From: Spirochaetota bacterium
Lineage (GTDB): Bacteria > Spirochaetota > UBA12135 > COTS27 > JAFLEE01
Direction of reading: 5' to 3'
Length of the DNA: 64,000 nucleotides
Assembly (NCBI GenBank): GCA_017302015.1
Contig: JAFLEE010000008.1
Coordinates: 38,782 to 102,781, forward strand
Shown here: positions 50,443 through 60,411 of the stretch, piece after piece
Numbering within the stretch: the first letter of the stretch is position 1
Layout: every line of letters starts with the position of its first letter
Position numbers and translations under genes: made by a program
Notes under the pieces: generated by a model
Database searches by the model: none
What the model was told of the DNA's origin: nothing
What the model saw: only the letters and a program-made list of their open reading frames with translations

Positions 50443-53400
50443 ATGAAGCCCATCACCCGGTCCCGAAAACTCGGGATCGCGACCTTCCTCCTCGCCGTTT
50501 CCGCGATCCTCTACGGCGCCGACGCGGGCGGCCCGGCCTTCGATCCTTCGGCGAACCTCCTCAAGAAGTGGCGTCTCTTCGGGAAACCCGAGAACACGGT
50601 GTTCCAGCCGGGCGGGGTGATCGCCTGCGAATGCAAGTCCAACGGCGAGATCGCCGGGGTCACCCAGACCCTCGATCTCAACCAAGAGGCCCCGGCGGAG
50701 CTCACCTTCGTCGTGGAGAGCAAGGCGCAAGAGGTGACCGGGCCCAAGAATAGCGATTTCGGCGTCTACGCCGATCTCGTCCACACCGACGGCAGCCGTA
50801 CCTATGGCGTCTCCCTTCCCTGCGCGCCCGGCACCCATGATTGGGAGAAGGTGAGCCTGACCCACGCTCCCGCGAAACCCGTGCGCAGCATCTCCTTCTA
50901 CCTGCTCATGAGGAAGCGCACCGGGGCCGCCTCGTTCCGCAATGCGGCCCTCTTCGACGCCTCCAAGCCCCAGGGCCGGGGCGGCTCGCGACCGAACCCC
51001 GTCGCCGGGGGACCGCGTCTCCAGGCGACCATACCCGCCGGCTTCAAGGAAGTCCCCTTCCAGGACGCCTCGCCCCTCCCGACCCCGAACGTGGAGGAAA
51101 ATGCCCGGGGGTACCTCCTCTTCACCCGGTCCATCAACCAGCCCATCTACAGCGCCAGCAAGCCGCTTGATTCCGAGCGGGTCGAAGCGCTGAGCGCCTT
51201 CGCGACCCCCGGGGAATATGAACCCGTGCAATTCGCCGTGCACCCGCTGCGCGACATGAAAGATTTCCGGGTGACCGTTTCCGAACTGAAGGGCGCGGGG
51301 GGCGCGATCGCCGCCGCCGACCTCGACCTCCGCCTCGTCACCGAATGGAATATCCGCTTCCCCCTCTACACCTCCAAGACCTACCAGCGCATGCCCGAGT
51401 TGATGGAGGCGGTCACCGCCCATTCCTTCGCCAAGGGCCAGAACCAGCGCTATTGGCTGCGCATCCATGTGCCCTCCAACGCCGCCCCCGGCCTCTACCG
51501 CGGCGCGTTCACCCTCTCCGAGGGGGCGTCCACCAAGACCGTGGCCCTGCCGTTCTCCCTGCGGGTCATGCCCTTCCAACTGAGGCGCGACCCGGCGAAG
51601 CGCTATAGCGCCTATTTCGACGGGCCCGACCGCCAGTACGGCGAGATCCCCGACGCCCTCCTCGACAAGGCGATGGACAACGAACTCGACGCCATGCGCG
51701 CCTACGGCATCGACATGTTCCCGACCCTGCCGATCCGTTCGGTAAAAGACAAGGACGGCAGCATCGTCCTCTCCCTCTCCCAACCGGCGTTCGTCGACCG
51801 GATGGTGCGCCACGGCTTCCAGGGCCCCATCCCGATCCTCGGGGGCATCTGGCCCTTCTACAACAAGCACGTGCCCACCGGCAAGATCGGGAGCCATTGG
51901 GCCATCGACACCCAGCCCTCCGACGACGCCATCTACAAGGAGATCGAGTCGGCGTTCCGGAAATTCCGACTCGACTACGCCGGAAAGGGTTGGCCGGAGT
52001 TCATCTGCTGCCCCCTCGACGAGGTGGCCCCCGAGAGCGCCCTTTTCGCCGCGAAGGTGAACGCCGCCATCCGCGCCTCGGGCATGAAGACCTACATCAC
52101 CAAGGACCCCACCGCGGTGGACGCCCCCCTCTTCCGCAAACTCGACGCCGTCGACGCCTGGTGCTCCCAGCCCTTCGCCATGCCCTTCGAGAAGGTCCTC
52201 GCCGACAAGCGGTGCGAGTACTGGTCCTACCCCAACCACAACGCCGGCGAGCTCAAGGACCGCGTCATCATGCAGAAGGGCGGCCGCGTGACCTACGGCT
52301 TCGGCCTCTGGCGCAGCGGCTATACGACGCTCATCCCCTGGCACTGGCGCTGGTTCCCCGACCGCGACGATTCGTTCGATTACCTCCGCCACCCCACCGT
52401 CTCCGGCTGCGGCAACCGCATGGACGAGCAGGGCCACGTGATCCCCGCCGTCTACTGGGAGTGCTTCCGGGAGGGCTACGACGACGCCCGCTACCTCTAC
52501 ACCCTCCAGCAGGCCATCGTCGAGCGCGAGGGCGCCGTCGACGAGAAATGCCGAGCCTCGGTCGCCGCCGCGCGGGAGCTCCTCCAGAAGATCTGGGACA
52601 GCACGACGCCCCAGGAAAAATACCTCTCCATGAACTTGTGGCCCGACGACCAGTTCGCCGCCATGCGTTGGCGCCTGGCCACGGCGACCCAAGAACTCCT
52701 GCGCTTCCCCGCCGTGCGCAAGGTAGCCGCTCCCTCGGTCCTCGTCGACACGAAAAAGCCCCCGGTTTCCAAGCCCGACGCACTCGCCCTGGCCGAGAAG
52801 GCGGGGCTCGTCGAAAGCCGGGATTTGGGCGGCGACGCGTACTCCGAATGGAAGGCCGTGAATACCGAAGTGGCCACCCAGCTCATCCCCTCCGAGGGCG
52901 CGCCCAGCCATCCATTGCTGCGCATGACCGTGAAGGTCGACTATAAGACCGACGGCGGGGGCGAAAACGGCAAGTACCCCATCGGGTGGCCCCGCATCCG
53001 CCGGGAGTTCGCCCCCGAGGCCATGGGCCTGAGCGATTGCGATTTCCTCCTGTTCCACGTGCGGGTCGATTCGGACCGCGACGAGGTGGCCGATGACAGC
53101 ACCCCGTTCATCGTCGCGGTGCAGAGCCACGTCGACGGCGTCAAGATCGATATCCCCCTCGACTTGGGCGACCGCCAACGCGTGTGGCTCCCCATGCGCA
53201 TCCCGATCCGCGACCTCATCCTGCGCTCGGGCCGCGACGCCTCCATGTGGCGCACCCTGAAGGCCCTGCAATTCGTCGTCTCCGAGTCGCATTACCGCGA
53301 CGGCACCCGGCTCCAGTTCGACCTCGACCAGGTCCGCCTGGTGAAGCTCACCCAGCCCGTGCTCGAATCCGTGGAGTGCGCCGACACCCTGGTCTTGCCC

Positions 53401-53670
53401 ATGAAGACCCTCGACATCCGCCTGGTGGGGATGGGCCTATCCGGAGAACCCGGCGATGCCCGCTACCAATACGCCCTGGCCGTTTCCGCCCAAGGAAAGG
53501 TCATCGCCCAAAAGAAGGGGCCCCTGGGCGAGGGCCTTCGAACGGCCCTCGACGTCTCGGGCCTCGCCCTCGGGGCCTATTCCCTGGAGACCTCGATCCT
53601 CGACCGAAGCGGGAAGGTCCTGACCCGCGACGCGAAGCGCCTCGAGGCCATCGCGGGCTACGCGCCCTAG
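50443..53670 (+). CDS. Secreted GH123-like glycosidase (DUF4091-type)
   Basis: 1075 residues from ATG 50443 with CAGGAG five bases before it. Signal peptide KLGIATFLLAVSAILYG. A jelly-roll-like region (to about 170), then LSAFATPGEYEPVQFAVHPLRDMKDFRV, the N-terminal beta-sandwich of GH123-like proteins. The barrel contains EFICCPLDEVAPES with the Asp526-Glu527 pair that GH123 enzymes use for substrate-assisted hydrolysis, and WECFREGYDDARYLYTL, the DUF4091 signature. C-terminal ~250 residues are beta-rich. GH123 acts on beta-linked N-acetylgalactosamine; this divergent homolog may differ. Confidence 0.72.
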   Translation: MKPITRSRKLGIATFLLAVSAILYGADAGGPAFDPSANLLKKWRLFGKPENTVFQPGGVIACECKSNGEIAGVTQTLDLNQEAPAELTFVVESKAQEVTGPKNSDFGVYADLVHTDGSRTYGVSLPCAPGTHDWEKVSLTHAPAKPVRSISFYLLMRKRTGAASFRNAALFDASKPQGRGGSRPNPVAGGPRLQATIPAGFKEVPFQDASPLPTPNVEENARGYLLFTRSINQPIYSASKPLDSERVEALSAFATPGEYEPVQFAVHPLRDMKDFRVTVSELKGAGGAIAAADLDLRLVTEWNIRFPLYTSKTYQRMPELMEAVTAHSFAKGQNQRYWLRIHVPSNAAPGLYRGAFTLSEGASTKTVALPFSLRVMPFQLRRDPAKRYSAYFDGPDRQYGEIPDALLDKAMDNELDAMRAYGIDMFPTLPIRSVKDKDGSIVLSLSQPAFVDRMVRHGFQGPIPILGGIWPFYNKHVPTGKIGSHWAIDTQPSDDAIYKEIESAFRKFRLDYAGKGWPEFICCPLDEVAPESALFAAKVNAAIRASGMKTYITKDPTAVDAPLFRKLDAVDAWCSQPFAMPFEKVLADKRCEYWSYPNHNAGELKDRVIMQKGGRVTYGFGLWRSGYTTLIPWHWRWFPDRDDSFDYLRHPTVSGCGNRMDEQGHVIPAVYWECFREGYDDARYLYTLQQAIVEREGAVDEKCRASVAAARELLQKIWDSTTPQEKYLSMNLWPDDQFAAMRWRLATATQELLRFPAVRKVAAPSVLVDTKKPPVSKPDALALAEKAGLVESRDLGGDAYSEWKAVNTEVATQLIPSEGAPSHPLLRMTVKVDYKTDGGGENGKYPIGWPRIRREFAPEAMGLSDCDFLLFHVRVDSDRDEVADDSTPFIVAVQSHVDGVKIDIPLDLGDRQRVWLPMRIPIRDLILRSGRDASMWRTLKALQFVVSESHYRDGTRLQFDLDQVRLVKLTQPVLESVECADTLVLPMKTLDIRLVGMGLSGEPGDARYQYALAVSAQGKVIAQKKGPLGEGLRTALDVSGLALGAYSLETSILDRSGKVLTRDAKRLEAIAGYAP

Positions 53671-53710
53671 GGGCGCGCGGGCCCCGCCGGACGCGCCGCG
53701 ATCGGGGCCG

Positions 53711-56332
53711 CTACCATTCCCCGAGGGATTGGATGGCCGAGAGGATCTTCGCCCGGTTCGCCGCGAGGTCGATGGACGCCCCCGAACCGAATCGGCTGGT
53801 GAGGAACTGGTCGCCGTTGCCCGAATCATTCGCTTCCTTTAATATACGATCAATGACGGCCTGCGCCGCGAGCGCTTTCGCCGAGCCCTTCCCCCGGGCG
53901 ATGGCCTTCTGGAGCGTGGCGAGGTAGCGCAGGTCGTCCAGCCCCTCCCGGTAGCCGGTGAAGGCCAGGGTATTGACCACCCCATCGGCGGTCGGATAGG
54001 CGAACACGTGGTCTTTGTAGGTCTGGTCGTCGAAATCGTCCCAGATATTGCCGAAGGAATGCTGGTAGGCGTAGTCCATGGCGCCGTCGATGCCGTAGGC
54101 CGCGAGCATCACCCCGTAGTTCTTGCGGTAGATGTAGGCGTCCTCCACGCCGACCTGGGGATCGTTGTAGGAGACCACCCGGTTGCCGTGCTTGCGGTAG
54201 AGGGCGGCCTCTTCCCGGTCGATGCCGTTGCCCGAAGCCAGGGCGCAGACGTAGACGTTGAGGGCGTGGGCGACCTCTTTCATGCCGCCGGGGTAGCCGG
54301 CCACGAAGACCCCGATGCCGACCTTATTGAGTTCTTCCCATACTTTCAGTTGCTTGCGCACGCGGTCGCCGACGGCCTCGTCGATGCCGTAGACGTAGAA
54401 TTTCTTGCACCCGTATTTCGCCGCGATCTCGCGGCCGCGCAGCGCGCCCTCGAGGATGGATTTGTCCCCCGCCTCCGTGCCCGCGGCGCCGGTGGTCACG
54501 CCCAGGGAGAAGATCGTGGTATTGTCCAACCCGGCCTTGGCCCGCAGCGCGAGGACCTTCTCGAAGAGCGTCGGGTCGGCGAACTTTTCGTAGATCGTGG
54601 GGTTGTCGATCCCGTGGGCGGCCATGTTCTCGAGGTCGGCCAGGTACTGCGCCTCGCTCTTCAGTTCCGAAGAGACCGTGCCCTTGTTCGTCGGGTCGAG
54701 GCGGGCCACGTAATAGATCGACGAGACGAAGTGGTCGACCTTGGCCAATTCGAAGTCGTGGATCGTGAGTTCCACCGCGAGGACCTTCTTCACGCCCTTG
54801 GCGGCCAGGGTGATCGTGCCGACGTACTTCCCCGCGGGCAGGGTCGACGGGGCGAAGGTGAGCAGGACCTGCTGGTTGCGGCCCTTGGCCACGTCCACCG
54901 GCTTCAGCGCGGCGCTGTCGCGCACGGGGTAGGCCTCCGTCGCGGGCATCCACCGGCCCAGGGCCCCGAATTTCCTCGTGGAAACGTTCTGGTACTCGGC
55001 GCCCACGCGCAGGAAATTATTGGAGCTCGCCTCGTCCACGCGGACCAGGGCGGGGTCGTTAACGAGGAGTTCCGGCACGAGCACCGCCTTCTTCGGCCGT
55101 GCGCTGATGGGCGTCAAGGGGTCGCTTTCCACCTGATACCAGCATTTCACCAGTTTGACGTCCACCCGGGAGGCTGGATAGCGCGTGGAGCCCATCGTGA
55201 GATCCGACACCGCGACGGTGAGGCCGGTGAGGTCTTCGAGGGCGGTGACGGCGAAACTGGCGGATTCATATTCGTTGCGGCACATGGAAGCCTGGATCTT
55301 CTCCGTCAAGCGCCCCTGGATGAGGCGGGTTTCGGGGAGGATCGGGTATTGGGCCACCGGGTCCACCCCGTGGACCGCCATGCCCGAGACCGGCTTGGCG
55401 GCCAGGGCCCTGAGGTTCGCCCGCAGGTCCTCCCCGGCGAGGGAGAGGAAATTAAGCCGCGGCTCGATCTCGTAGGAGATGGCGTCACGGGCGAGCATGT
55501 CTTCGACCAGGGCCAGCACGCCGCCGACTTCGTCGAGGACCGCCGCCTTGTAGAGGTCCCCGAAGCCGGGGAGCACGCGCTCGGCGCCGAAGGAGGCCTG
55601 GAAACCCACGAGATCCTGCTTCCATTTCAGGGCGCGCTCGCGAGATTGGGCCTTCCCCTGGGCGATGCGCGATTCCATGAGGGCCGGGTAGCCCGCGATG
55701 TCGGGGACCGTGCCGTGGATCTCCACGTCGTCGATGTAGACGGTGATGCGCTTCCCCGGGGCGCCGCCGGTGACCAGCACCCCGATGCGGTCGATGATCT
55801 TGCCCCCCGTCTCCGGGGTGAGCCCGGGCGTCTTGGCCTTTCGGAAGAAGGAGGTGGAGCTCTTTTTCCCCGCGGACACCACCGATTCCTCGCGGAAGGG
55901 GACCCACACGCCCACCTTATCCGATTCGGCGCACCGGAAGACCCCTGAATCCTTCGTCGGCGGGAAGAGGAAATCGAGCCCCGGCAGGGCGCGCGCGGTG
56001 CTCGAGGGATCGACGTACATCGAGGCCTTGAAGACGAGGTCCCCCTCGCAGGGCACGCGGATCGGCAGGGAGACGTAATAGTAGGATCCGGAATTGAAGG
56101 TGAGGTCGATCTTGAAGGATCGCTTCCCCGAGGCGGCCTTCTCCGTCGTCACCCCCATGGAATGCACGGTGACCTCGCTGTTCTTGGCCCAGGGGGCGAA
56201 GGCGGGGTCCGCATCCTCCTCAAAGCCGTTGTAGTACCGGTAATGCACCCAGCCCTCCTTCGCGGCGGGCTTCTTCTCTTCGAGGGCGAAGGCGGTGGCG
56301 GCCAAAAGTAAAAACGTGGCGAGACGACGCAT
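53711..56332 (-). CDS. Secreted GH123-like glycosidase (DUF4091-type), second copy
   Basis: 873 residues from ATG 56332 (GGAGGAAACC upstream), signal peptide RRLATFLLLAATAFAL. It starts with a CBM-like domain (HYRYYNGFEEDADPAFAPW, to about 215), a helical linker, and a GH123-like sandwich and barrel. KFYVYGIDEAVGDR holds the Asp651-Glu652 pair; FTGYREGLDDLRYLATL is the DUF4091 signature. It is tail-to-tail with the first GH123-like gene and lies 16 bases downstream of a GntR regulator, probably in one operon with it. Confidence 0.72.
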   Translation of the reverse strand: MRRLATFLLLAATAFALEEKKPAAKEGWVHYRYYNGFEEDADPAFAPWAKNSEVTVHSMGVTTEKAASGKRSFKIDLTFNSGSYYYVSLPIRVPCEGDLVFKASMYVDPSSTARALPGLDFLFPPTKDSGVFRCAESDKVGVWVPFREESVVSAGKKSSTSFFRKAKTPGLTPETGGKIIDRIGVLVTGGAPGKRITVYIDDVEIHGTVPDIAGYPALMESRIAQGKAQSRERALKWKQDLVGFQASFGAERVLPGFGDLYKAAVLDEVGGVLALVEDMLARDAISYEIEPRLNFLSLAGEDLRANLRALAAKPVSGMAVHGVDPVAQYPILPETRLIQGRLTEKIQASMCRNEYESASFAVTALEDLTGLTVAVSDLTMGSTRYPASRVDVKLVKCWYQVESDPLTPISARPKKAVLVPELLVNDPALVRVDEASSNNFLRVGAEYQNVSTRKFGALGRWMPATEAYPVRDSAALKPVDVAKGRNQQVLLTFAPSTLPAGKYVGTITLAAKGVKKVLAVELTIHDFELAKVDHFVSSIYYVARLDPTNKGTVSSELKSEAQYLADLENMAAHGIDNPTIYEKFADPTLFEKVLALRAKAGLDNTTIFSLGVTTGAAGTEAGDKSILEGALRGREIAAKYGCKKFYVYGIDEAVGDRVRKQLKVWEELNKVGIGVFVAGYPGGMKEVAHALNVYVCALASGNGIDREEAALYRKHGNRVVSYNDPQVGVEDAYIYRKNYGVMLAAYGIDGAMDYAYQHSFGNIWDDFDDQTYKDHVFAYPTADGVVNTLAFTGYREGLDDLRYLATLQKAIARGKGSAKALAAQAVIDRILKEANDSGNGDQFLTSRFGSGASIDLAANRAKILSAIQSLGEW

Positions 56333-56348
56333 GGTTTCCTCCGCCACC

Positions 56349-57410
56349 CTATCGGGTGGTCTTTCTTTTGATGAACCTGGAACGGACGGTGCGCGACCCC
56401 GCCTCGCGGCCGGAAAGCCGCTCGAGGAGGAGCTCGGCCGCGGCCACCCCGCCCTCGAAGGCCGGCGAGTGGATCGTGCTGAGCAGGCATTCGGCCTCGG
56501 GGATGCCCGCCTTGGCCTCGTAATTCCCGAAGCCCACGAGGCCGAAGGCCGCCCCCGCCTCGCCCCCTGAGGCCGTAAGGAGCGCCGCGAATTGGAACGC
56601 GACCTCGTCGGAAGCGAAGAAATAAAGCGACGGATGGCGGTCGCGATGGCGCACGAAATCGAGGGCGAGCTGCGCGGGCTTGAGATGGGAGGCGTTGTAC
56701 CAGGGCACCGGGGGCAGCATGAAGGTGTGCTCGGGGTCTAAGCGTTTCCCGCGGGCGGCAAGGATGCCGTCGAGGCGCTGGAAACGCTCCGGGTAGCTCC
56801 CGATGTAGCCGAAGGTCTCGTACCCCGCCGCCAAGCAATGGGCGACGGCTTCTTCGGCCCCGGGGGCTTCGTCGGTGAGCACGTAGGGGATATCGTCGTA
56901 GCGGCCCACCGCCTCGCCGCTCACCCCGATGAAAGGGATGCCCTCGGCCGAGAGCGCCCGCTTCAGGGCGGGGGAGATCGTGTTCCCGAGGTCGAGCACG
57001 CCGTCGGGGGGGAGGCGCTCGAGGTCCCGGTAATCGCCGCGCTCGCTATCGACGACGAGGAGCGTCGCGCGGTGGCCGGCGGCGATCAGGGCCTGCTTCA
57101 TCCCCTCGATGCGCGCATGGATGTGCACGTTGGTGCCGATGAACGGGAGATCGTTCGGGCGGTCGAACACGAGCCCGATGGTCAGGCTGGCGGGCTTTTT
57201 CTTCGCGAACTTGACGAAGGTGCCCCTGCCCTTTTCGCGGTAGATGAGGCCCTTCTCCTCGAGGATCTGGTAGGCGGCGCGCACCGTGGGGTGGGAGACC
57301 GCGTAGCGTTTGCACAGGTCGCTCTCGGAAGGCAGGACATCGCCCTTTCGGAATTTCCCGGAGAGGATGGACTCCCGGAGTTCCTTCTCGATCGTACCGT
57401 ATTTAAGCAC
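56349..57410 (-). CDS. GntR/LacI-type transcriptional regulator (AraR-like architecture)
   Basis: 353 residues from GTG 57410, AAGGA upstream. The N-terminal winged helix is of GntR type (GDVLPSESDLCKRYAVSHPTVRAAYQILEEKGLIYREKGRGTFV). The rest is a LacI-type periplasmic-binding sensor (TIGLVFDRPNDLPFIG, PSLYFFASDEVAFQFAALL). This is the architecture of the arabinose repressor AraR. The GH123-like gene follows 16 bases downstream. Its promoter carries a dyad between -35 and -10, consistent with autorepression. Confidence 0.9.
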   Translation of the reverse strand: MLKYGTIEKELRESILSGKFRKGDVLPSESDLCKRYAVSHPTVRAAYQILEEKGLIYREKGRGTFVKFAKKKPASLTIGLVFDRPNDLPFIGTNVHIHARIEGMKQALIAAGHRATLLVVDSERGDYRDLERLPPDGVLDLGNTISPALKRALSAEGIPFIGVSGEAVGRYDDIPYVLTDEAPGAEEAVAHCLAAGYETFGYIGSYPERFQRLDGILAARGKRLDPEHTFMLPPVPWYNASHLKPAQLALDFVRHRDRHPSLYFFASDEVAFQFAALLTASGGEAGAAFGLVGFGNYEAKAGIPEAECLLSTIHSPAFEGGVAAAELLLERLSGREAGSRTVRSRFIKRKTTR

Positions 57411-57426
57411 CTATTAGATTCCTTAT

Positions 57427-57464
57427 AACTGATTTATGTTAGGTTAGTTTCTCTCCAATGTCAA
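57427..57464 (-). promoter_or_regulatory. GntR promoter with overlapping operator
   Basis: On the minus strand TTGACA (57459-57464), a 17-bp spacer and TAACAT (57436-57441). An imperfect 23-bp dyad with AACT/AGTT ends spans 57427-57449, covering the -10. Confidence 0.65.
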
Positions 57465-57639
57465 GAAAAATCCGTTTCAGCCGTGGATTCACGCAATACA
57501 CCCGAAAGAGGCCTTGTTGTCCACACCCACAATTCACCCTTAGCCGGCTCCCGCGCATCCTGCGCTCCGCCGGTCTTGCGCCATCCAGGCGCCGGACTCA
57601 ACACCAAGGGGAAGGGCAAGAAAAAATCGCGAACGACTT

Positions 57640-57672
57640 CCCCCTCCATCCGCTTCCGGCGGAGGGAGGGGG
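57640..57672 (+). repeat. Hairpin repeat (REP/MITE-like), copy 2
   Basis: A 14-bp stem with one mismatch (57640-57653 with 57659-57672) around a 5-base loop, followed by CCAGGGGGTGGGTC and a GGGTC/GACCC mini-hairpin. Arrangement and flank match copy 1 at 37888. Confidence 0.6.
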
Positions 57673-57729
57673 CCAGGGGGTGGGTCGGCGACCCAATCCC
57701 CTCCCTTGGGCGAATGCGAAAATCCCGCC

Positions 57730-60279
57730 ATGCCCCGACTTAAGATCTCCCTGCTGCTTTGCATGCTCCTAGGCGCGCTCCCCGCCCGCGATCTCTCGCG
57801 GCTGGCCCTGCTCTCCTCAAACCAACCCCGGGCTTTCTTCTTCCGCGCCTCGGAGCAGGCCGCGAGCGCCCGGCTCTACCCCGACTTCGAGAGTTGGGAC
57901 CGGCCCTTCGGCCGTCTCATGGGCATCATGGGCAAATGCCTCGACGAGGAGGTGCTGGAGCGGGAGGCCCGCAACCCGGGCTTCTTCAACGCCTTCAAGG
58001 CCCGCCATCCCGAGCAGGCCGTGCTGCTTCACTTCAATGGGAATGCCCGCGACCCCCGCTACCAGGCCGAAAAATATTTTCCCGGCCATTGGATCTACCG
58101 CGAGGCCACGACCCTCCTCGCCGATGTGCCGGCCGAGGAGGGGGTGAGCACCCTGCGCGTTGCGAGCGCGCGGGATTTCAAGACCGCCACCGGCCGCTAC
58201 CGCAACGCCAACGACGACCTCGCGCTCTTCGCCATGGCGCCAGACGGCCGCCATGATTGGGGCCGCTGCGAGCAGGTGAGCCTCGTCTCGGTGGATGCGG
58301 CGGCGAATACGATCACCGTGAAGCGCGCCCAGTACGGCACCCGCCCCCTCGCCTTCAAGGCCGGCGCGGCCCGGGCGGCGGCCCATGAGGTCGAGGGCCC
58401 TTGGGGCAAGAACAACCACCTCCTCTGGTTCTACAATTACGCCGCGCATTGCCCGCGCGACGGCGAGGGCAAGACCTGCGCCGACCGATTGGTGGACGAT
58501 TTCGCCCATTGGTTCGCCCCGGGCGGCGTGCTCTCCAATTTCGATGGGGTCGAATTCGACGTGTTCTACCACGAGACCTCGGGGGATACGGACGGCGACG
58601 GGAAGGTCGACGACGGGATCCTCGGCGGCGTGAACCATTACGGCGTCGGCGTGATCGAATACGCGCGCAAACTCCGCGCGCGCATGGGTGAGGATTTCCT
58701 CCTCCTCGGCGACGGGGCCCTCGGGCCGGGGGGCGTCCATAGCCAGCGTGCCTTCGGTCTCCTCAATGGCATCGAGAGCGAGGGCTTCCCGAACCTGGGG
58801 GATTGGGCCTTCGAGGACTGGTCGGGGGGGCTCAACCGGCACGCGTTCTGGGCGCGCCATGGCCGCACCCCCGCCATCAGTTACATCAACCATAAATGGA
58901 ACGAACCGGTGCCCGGCCAGATCGGTGAGCATCGCGCGCCCGAGGTGCCCCCATCCCGCCACCGCCTGGCCATGGCCGGGGCCGTTTTCTCGGACGCGGC
59001 CATCTGCTATATCCTCGCCCCCGCGAAGGACGAGGACGGCCTGCCCGGTATCTGGGATGAACTGCGCGCCGGGTGCGAAAATCGCCTGGGCTGGCTGGGA
59101 ACCGCGGAGAGCCCCGTCCGCCACCTGGCGAAAACGACCCCCGACCTCCTCGGCGGTGCGGGCAAGGGGGAGGGGCTCCTGAAACTCCTCTCGGGCGATG
59201 CGGCCTTCCAGGCGACGGCCTCGGGGGTGAGGATCACCGCGAAAGCGCTTTCCCCCGTGACCGCCTTCACGCTGCGGGGCATACCCGTCCGCGGCCCGGA
59301 CCTCTACGTGGAACTGGTGATGGGGGCCGACCCCACCGTCCGCGCCCCGCCCGAGCAGGCGCGTTTCGTGAAGGTGAGCTTAAGCGGCGGACTCGTGGAT
59401 CTTCTCGCGGCCCCCGCCGTCGAGACGGGCATGGCGCTTCGGGGCGCCCCCGAAACCCCCCTCGATAGGGAGACGGGTGCCGCCCTCGCCCGACGTACGA
59501 TGGCCATCGACGGGGAAAGCCGCCCCGGTTATTTCGCCCATCCCCCCTACCAAGGCGTGAAGGGCTACACCTATTGGGTCCAGGAAGCCGTGGTGCCCGA
59601 AGCCGGCGCGCTGCGCTTCTTCGTCTCCATGGGCGAAAAGAGCCCCGAGCGGTCCGACGGGGTCTGGTTCTCGGTCCATGCGGCGGAGGCGAAGAACGAC
59701 GCCCTCGGCGAGTACGCGAAGATCTTCGAAACGAATACGCGGGAGCACCGCTTCCTCCCGTGCCGGGTCGACCTGGGGCGTTTCGCGGGCCGCCGCCTGC
59801 GGCTTAAGTTCGTGGCGGATTGCGGACCCAAGGACCACGCCGTCGCGGACCAGGCCCATTGGGGATCCCCTTGCCTCGCGCCCGACGGGGCGGATCCCGC
59901 CTCCCTCACCCCCGCCGCCACGAGCATGACTTGGGCTTCCGCGGAGTTCTTTACCTCCGGGTTCTCCTTCCGGGAGCTCCGTTCCCCCCGGGTCGATCTC
60001 GCCATCAGCATCGAAGGGCCCGAGCCGGTGACGATCCGCTCCGTGAGCGCCCACGCCTCCTCCGACGCGACGGCCCGCCTCTTCTCCCAGGGGCTCGTGC
60101 TGGCCAATCCCGGCCTGCGGCCGCAGGCCTTCGACCTGCCGACGCTTTCACCCGGCCGCTCCTATCGCCGCTTGCGCGGCGTCCCATCCCAGGACCCTTC
60201 GTTCAATAACGGCGCGCCGGCGGGTGGGACGATCACCCTGGGAGAGCGCGACGCCATTTTCTTGATGCGGGAACCCTAA
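57730..60279 (+). CDS. Large secreted protein, putative TIM-barrel glycan hydrolase of unknown family
   Basis: 849 residues from ATG 57730, the start of a signal peptide (PRLKISLLLCMLLGALPA). I do not recognise the family. Features: FDGVEFDVFYHETSG at about 280 looks like a barrel strand ending with acidic residues, directly followed by DTDGDGKVDDG, a calcium-loop-like DxDxDG segment. FGLLNGIESEGFPNLGDW and NHKWNEPVPG are further acid-bearing segments. The last ~250 residues are beta-rich and resemble a binding module. Together these suggest a glycosidase. A hairpin repeat sits in its leader. Confidence 0.55.
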   Translation: MPRLKISLLLCMLLGALPARDLSRLALLSSNQPRAFFFRASEQAASARLYPDFESWDRPFGRLMGIMGKCLDEEVLEREARNPGFFNAFKARHPEQAVLLHFNGNARDPRYQAEKYFPGHWIYREATTLLADVPAEEGVSTLRVASARDFKTATGRYRNANDDLALFAMAPDGRHDWGRCEQVSLVSVDAAANTITVKRAQYGTRPLAFKAGAARAAAHEVEGPWGKNNHLLWFYNYAAHCPRDGEGKTCADRLVDDFAHWFAPGGVLSNFDGVEFDVFYHETSGDTDGDGKVDDGILGGVNHYGVGVIEYARKLRARMGEDFLLLGDGALGPGGVHSQRAFGLLNGIESEGFPNLGDWAFEDWSGGLNRHAFWARHGRTPAISYINHKWNEPVPGQIGEHRAPEVPPSRHRLAMAGAVFSDAAICYILAPAKDEDGLPGIWDELRAGCENRLGWLGTAESPVRHLAKTTPDLLGGAGKGEGLLKLLSGDAAFQATASGVRITAKALSPVTAFTLRGIPVRGPDLYVELVMGADPTVRAPPEQARFVKVSLSGGLVDLLAAPAVETGMALRGAPETPLDRETGAALARRTMAIDGESRPGYFAHPPYQGVKGYTYWVQEAVVPEAGALRFFVSMGEKSPERSDGVWFSVHAAEAKNDALGEYAKIFETNTREHRFLPCRVDLGRFAGRRLRLKFVADCGPKDHAVADQAHWGSPCLAPDGADPASLTPAATSMTWASAEFFTSGFSFRELRSPRVDLAISIEGPEPVTIRSVSAHASSDATARLFSQGLVLANPGLRPQAFDLPTLSPGRSYRRLRGVPSQDPSFNNGAPAGGTITLGERDAIFLMREP

Positions 60280-60315
60280 GCGCGGGGCATTCCGTTCGCG
60301 CGGGCCCCGTGCAGT

Positions 60316-60390
60316 CGAGAATTTCTCCATATTTCGAGGAATTTCCGCGATTTTTCCCCGCTTTTCCGGGGGGGATTTAGGTGATAGAAT
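60316..60390 (+). promoter_or_regulatory. Direct repeats and -10 element before the Gfo/Idh/MocA gene
   Basis: CGAGAATTTC (60316-60325) and CGAGGAATTTCC (60335-60346) form a 19-20 bp spaced pair; each core is an odd palindrome. TAGAAT (60385-60390) is the -10 candidate, with a poor -35. Confidence 0.4.
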
Positions 60391-60411
60391 CCAACCAAAA
60401 GGATGGTAATC

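Larger units (their letters stand above)
57411..57729. other. Divergent intergenic region, GntR / unknown secreted protein
   Basis: Contains the GntR promoter (57427-57464) and the hairpin repeat copy 2 (57640-57672) with further stems to about 57710. No gene is supported. Confidence 0.45.

Noticed and set aside
53671-53710. Bidirectional terminator between the convergent GH123-like genes
   Set aside because: GC-rich arms can pair, but there is no U-tract on either strand and alternative pairings are equally good.
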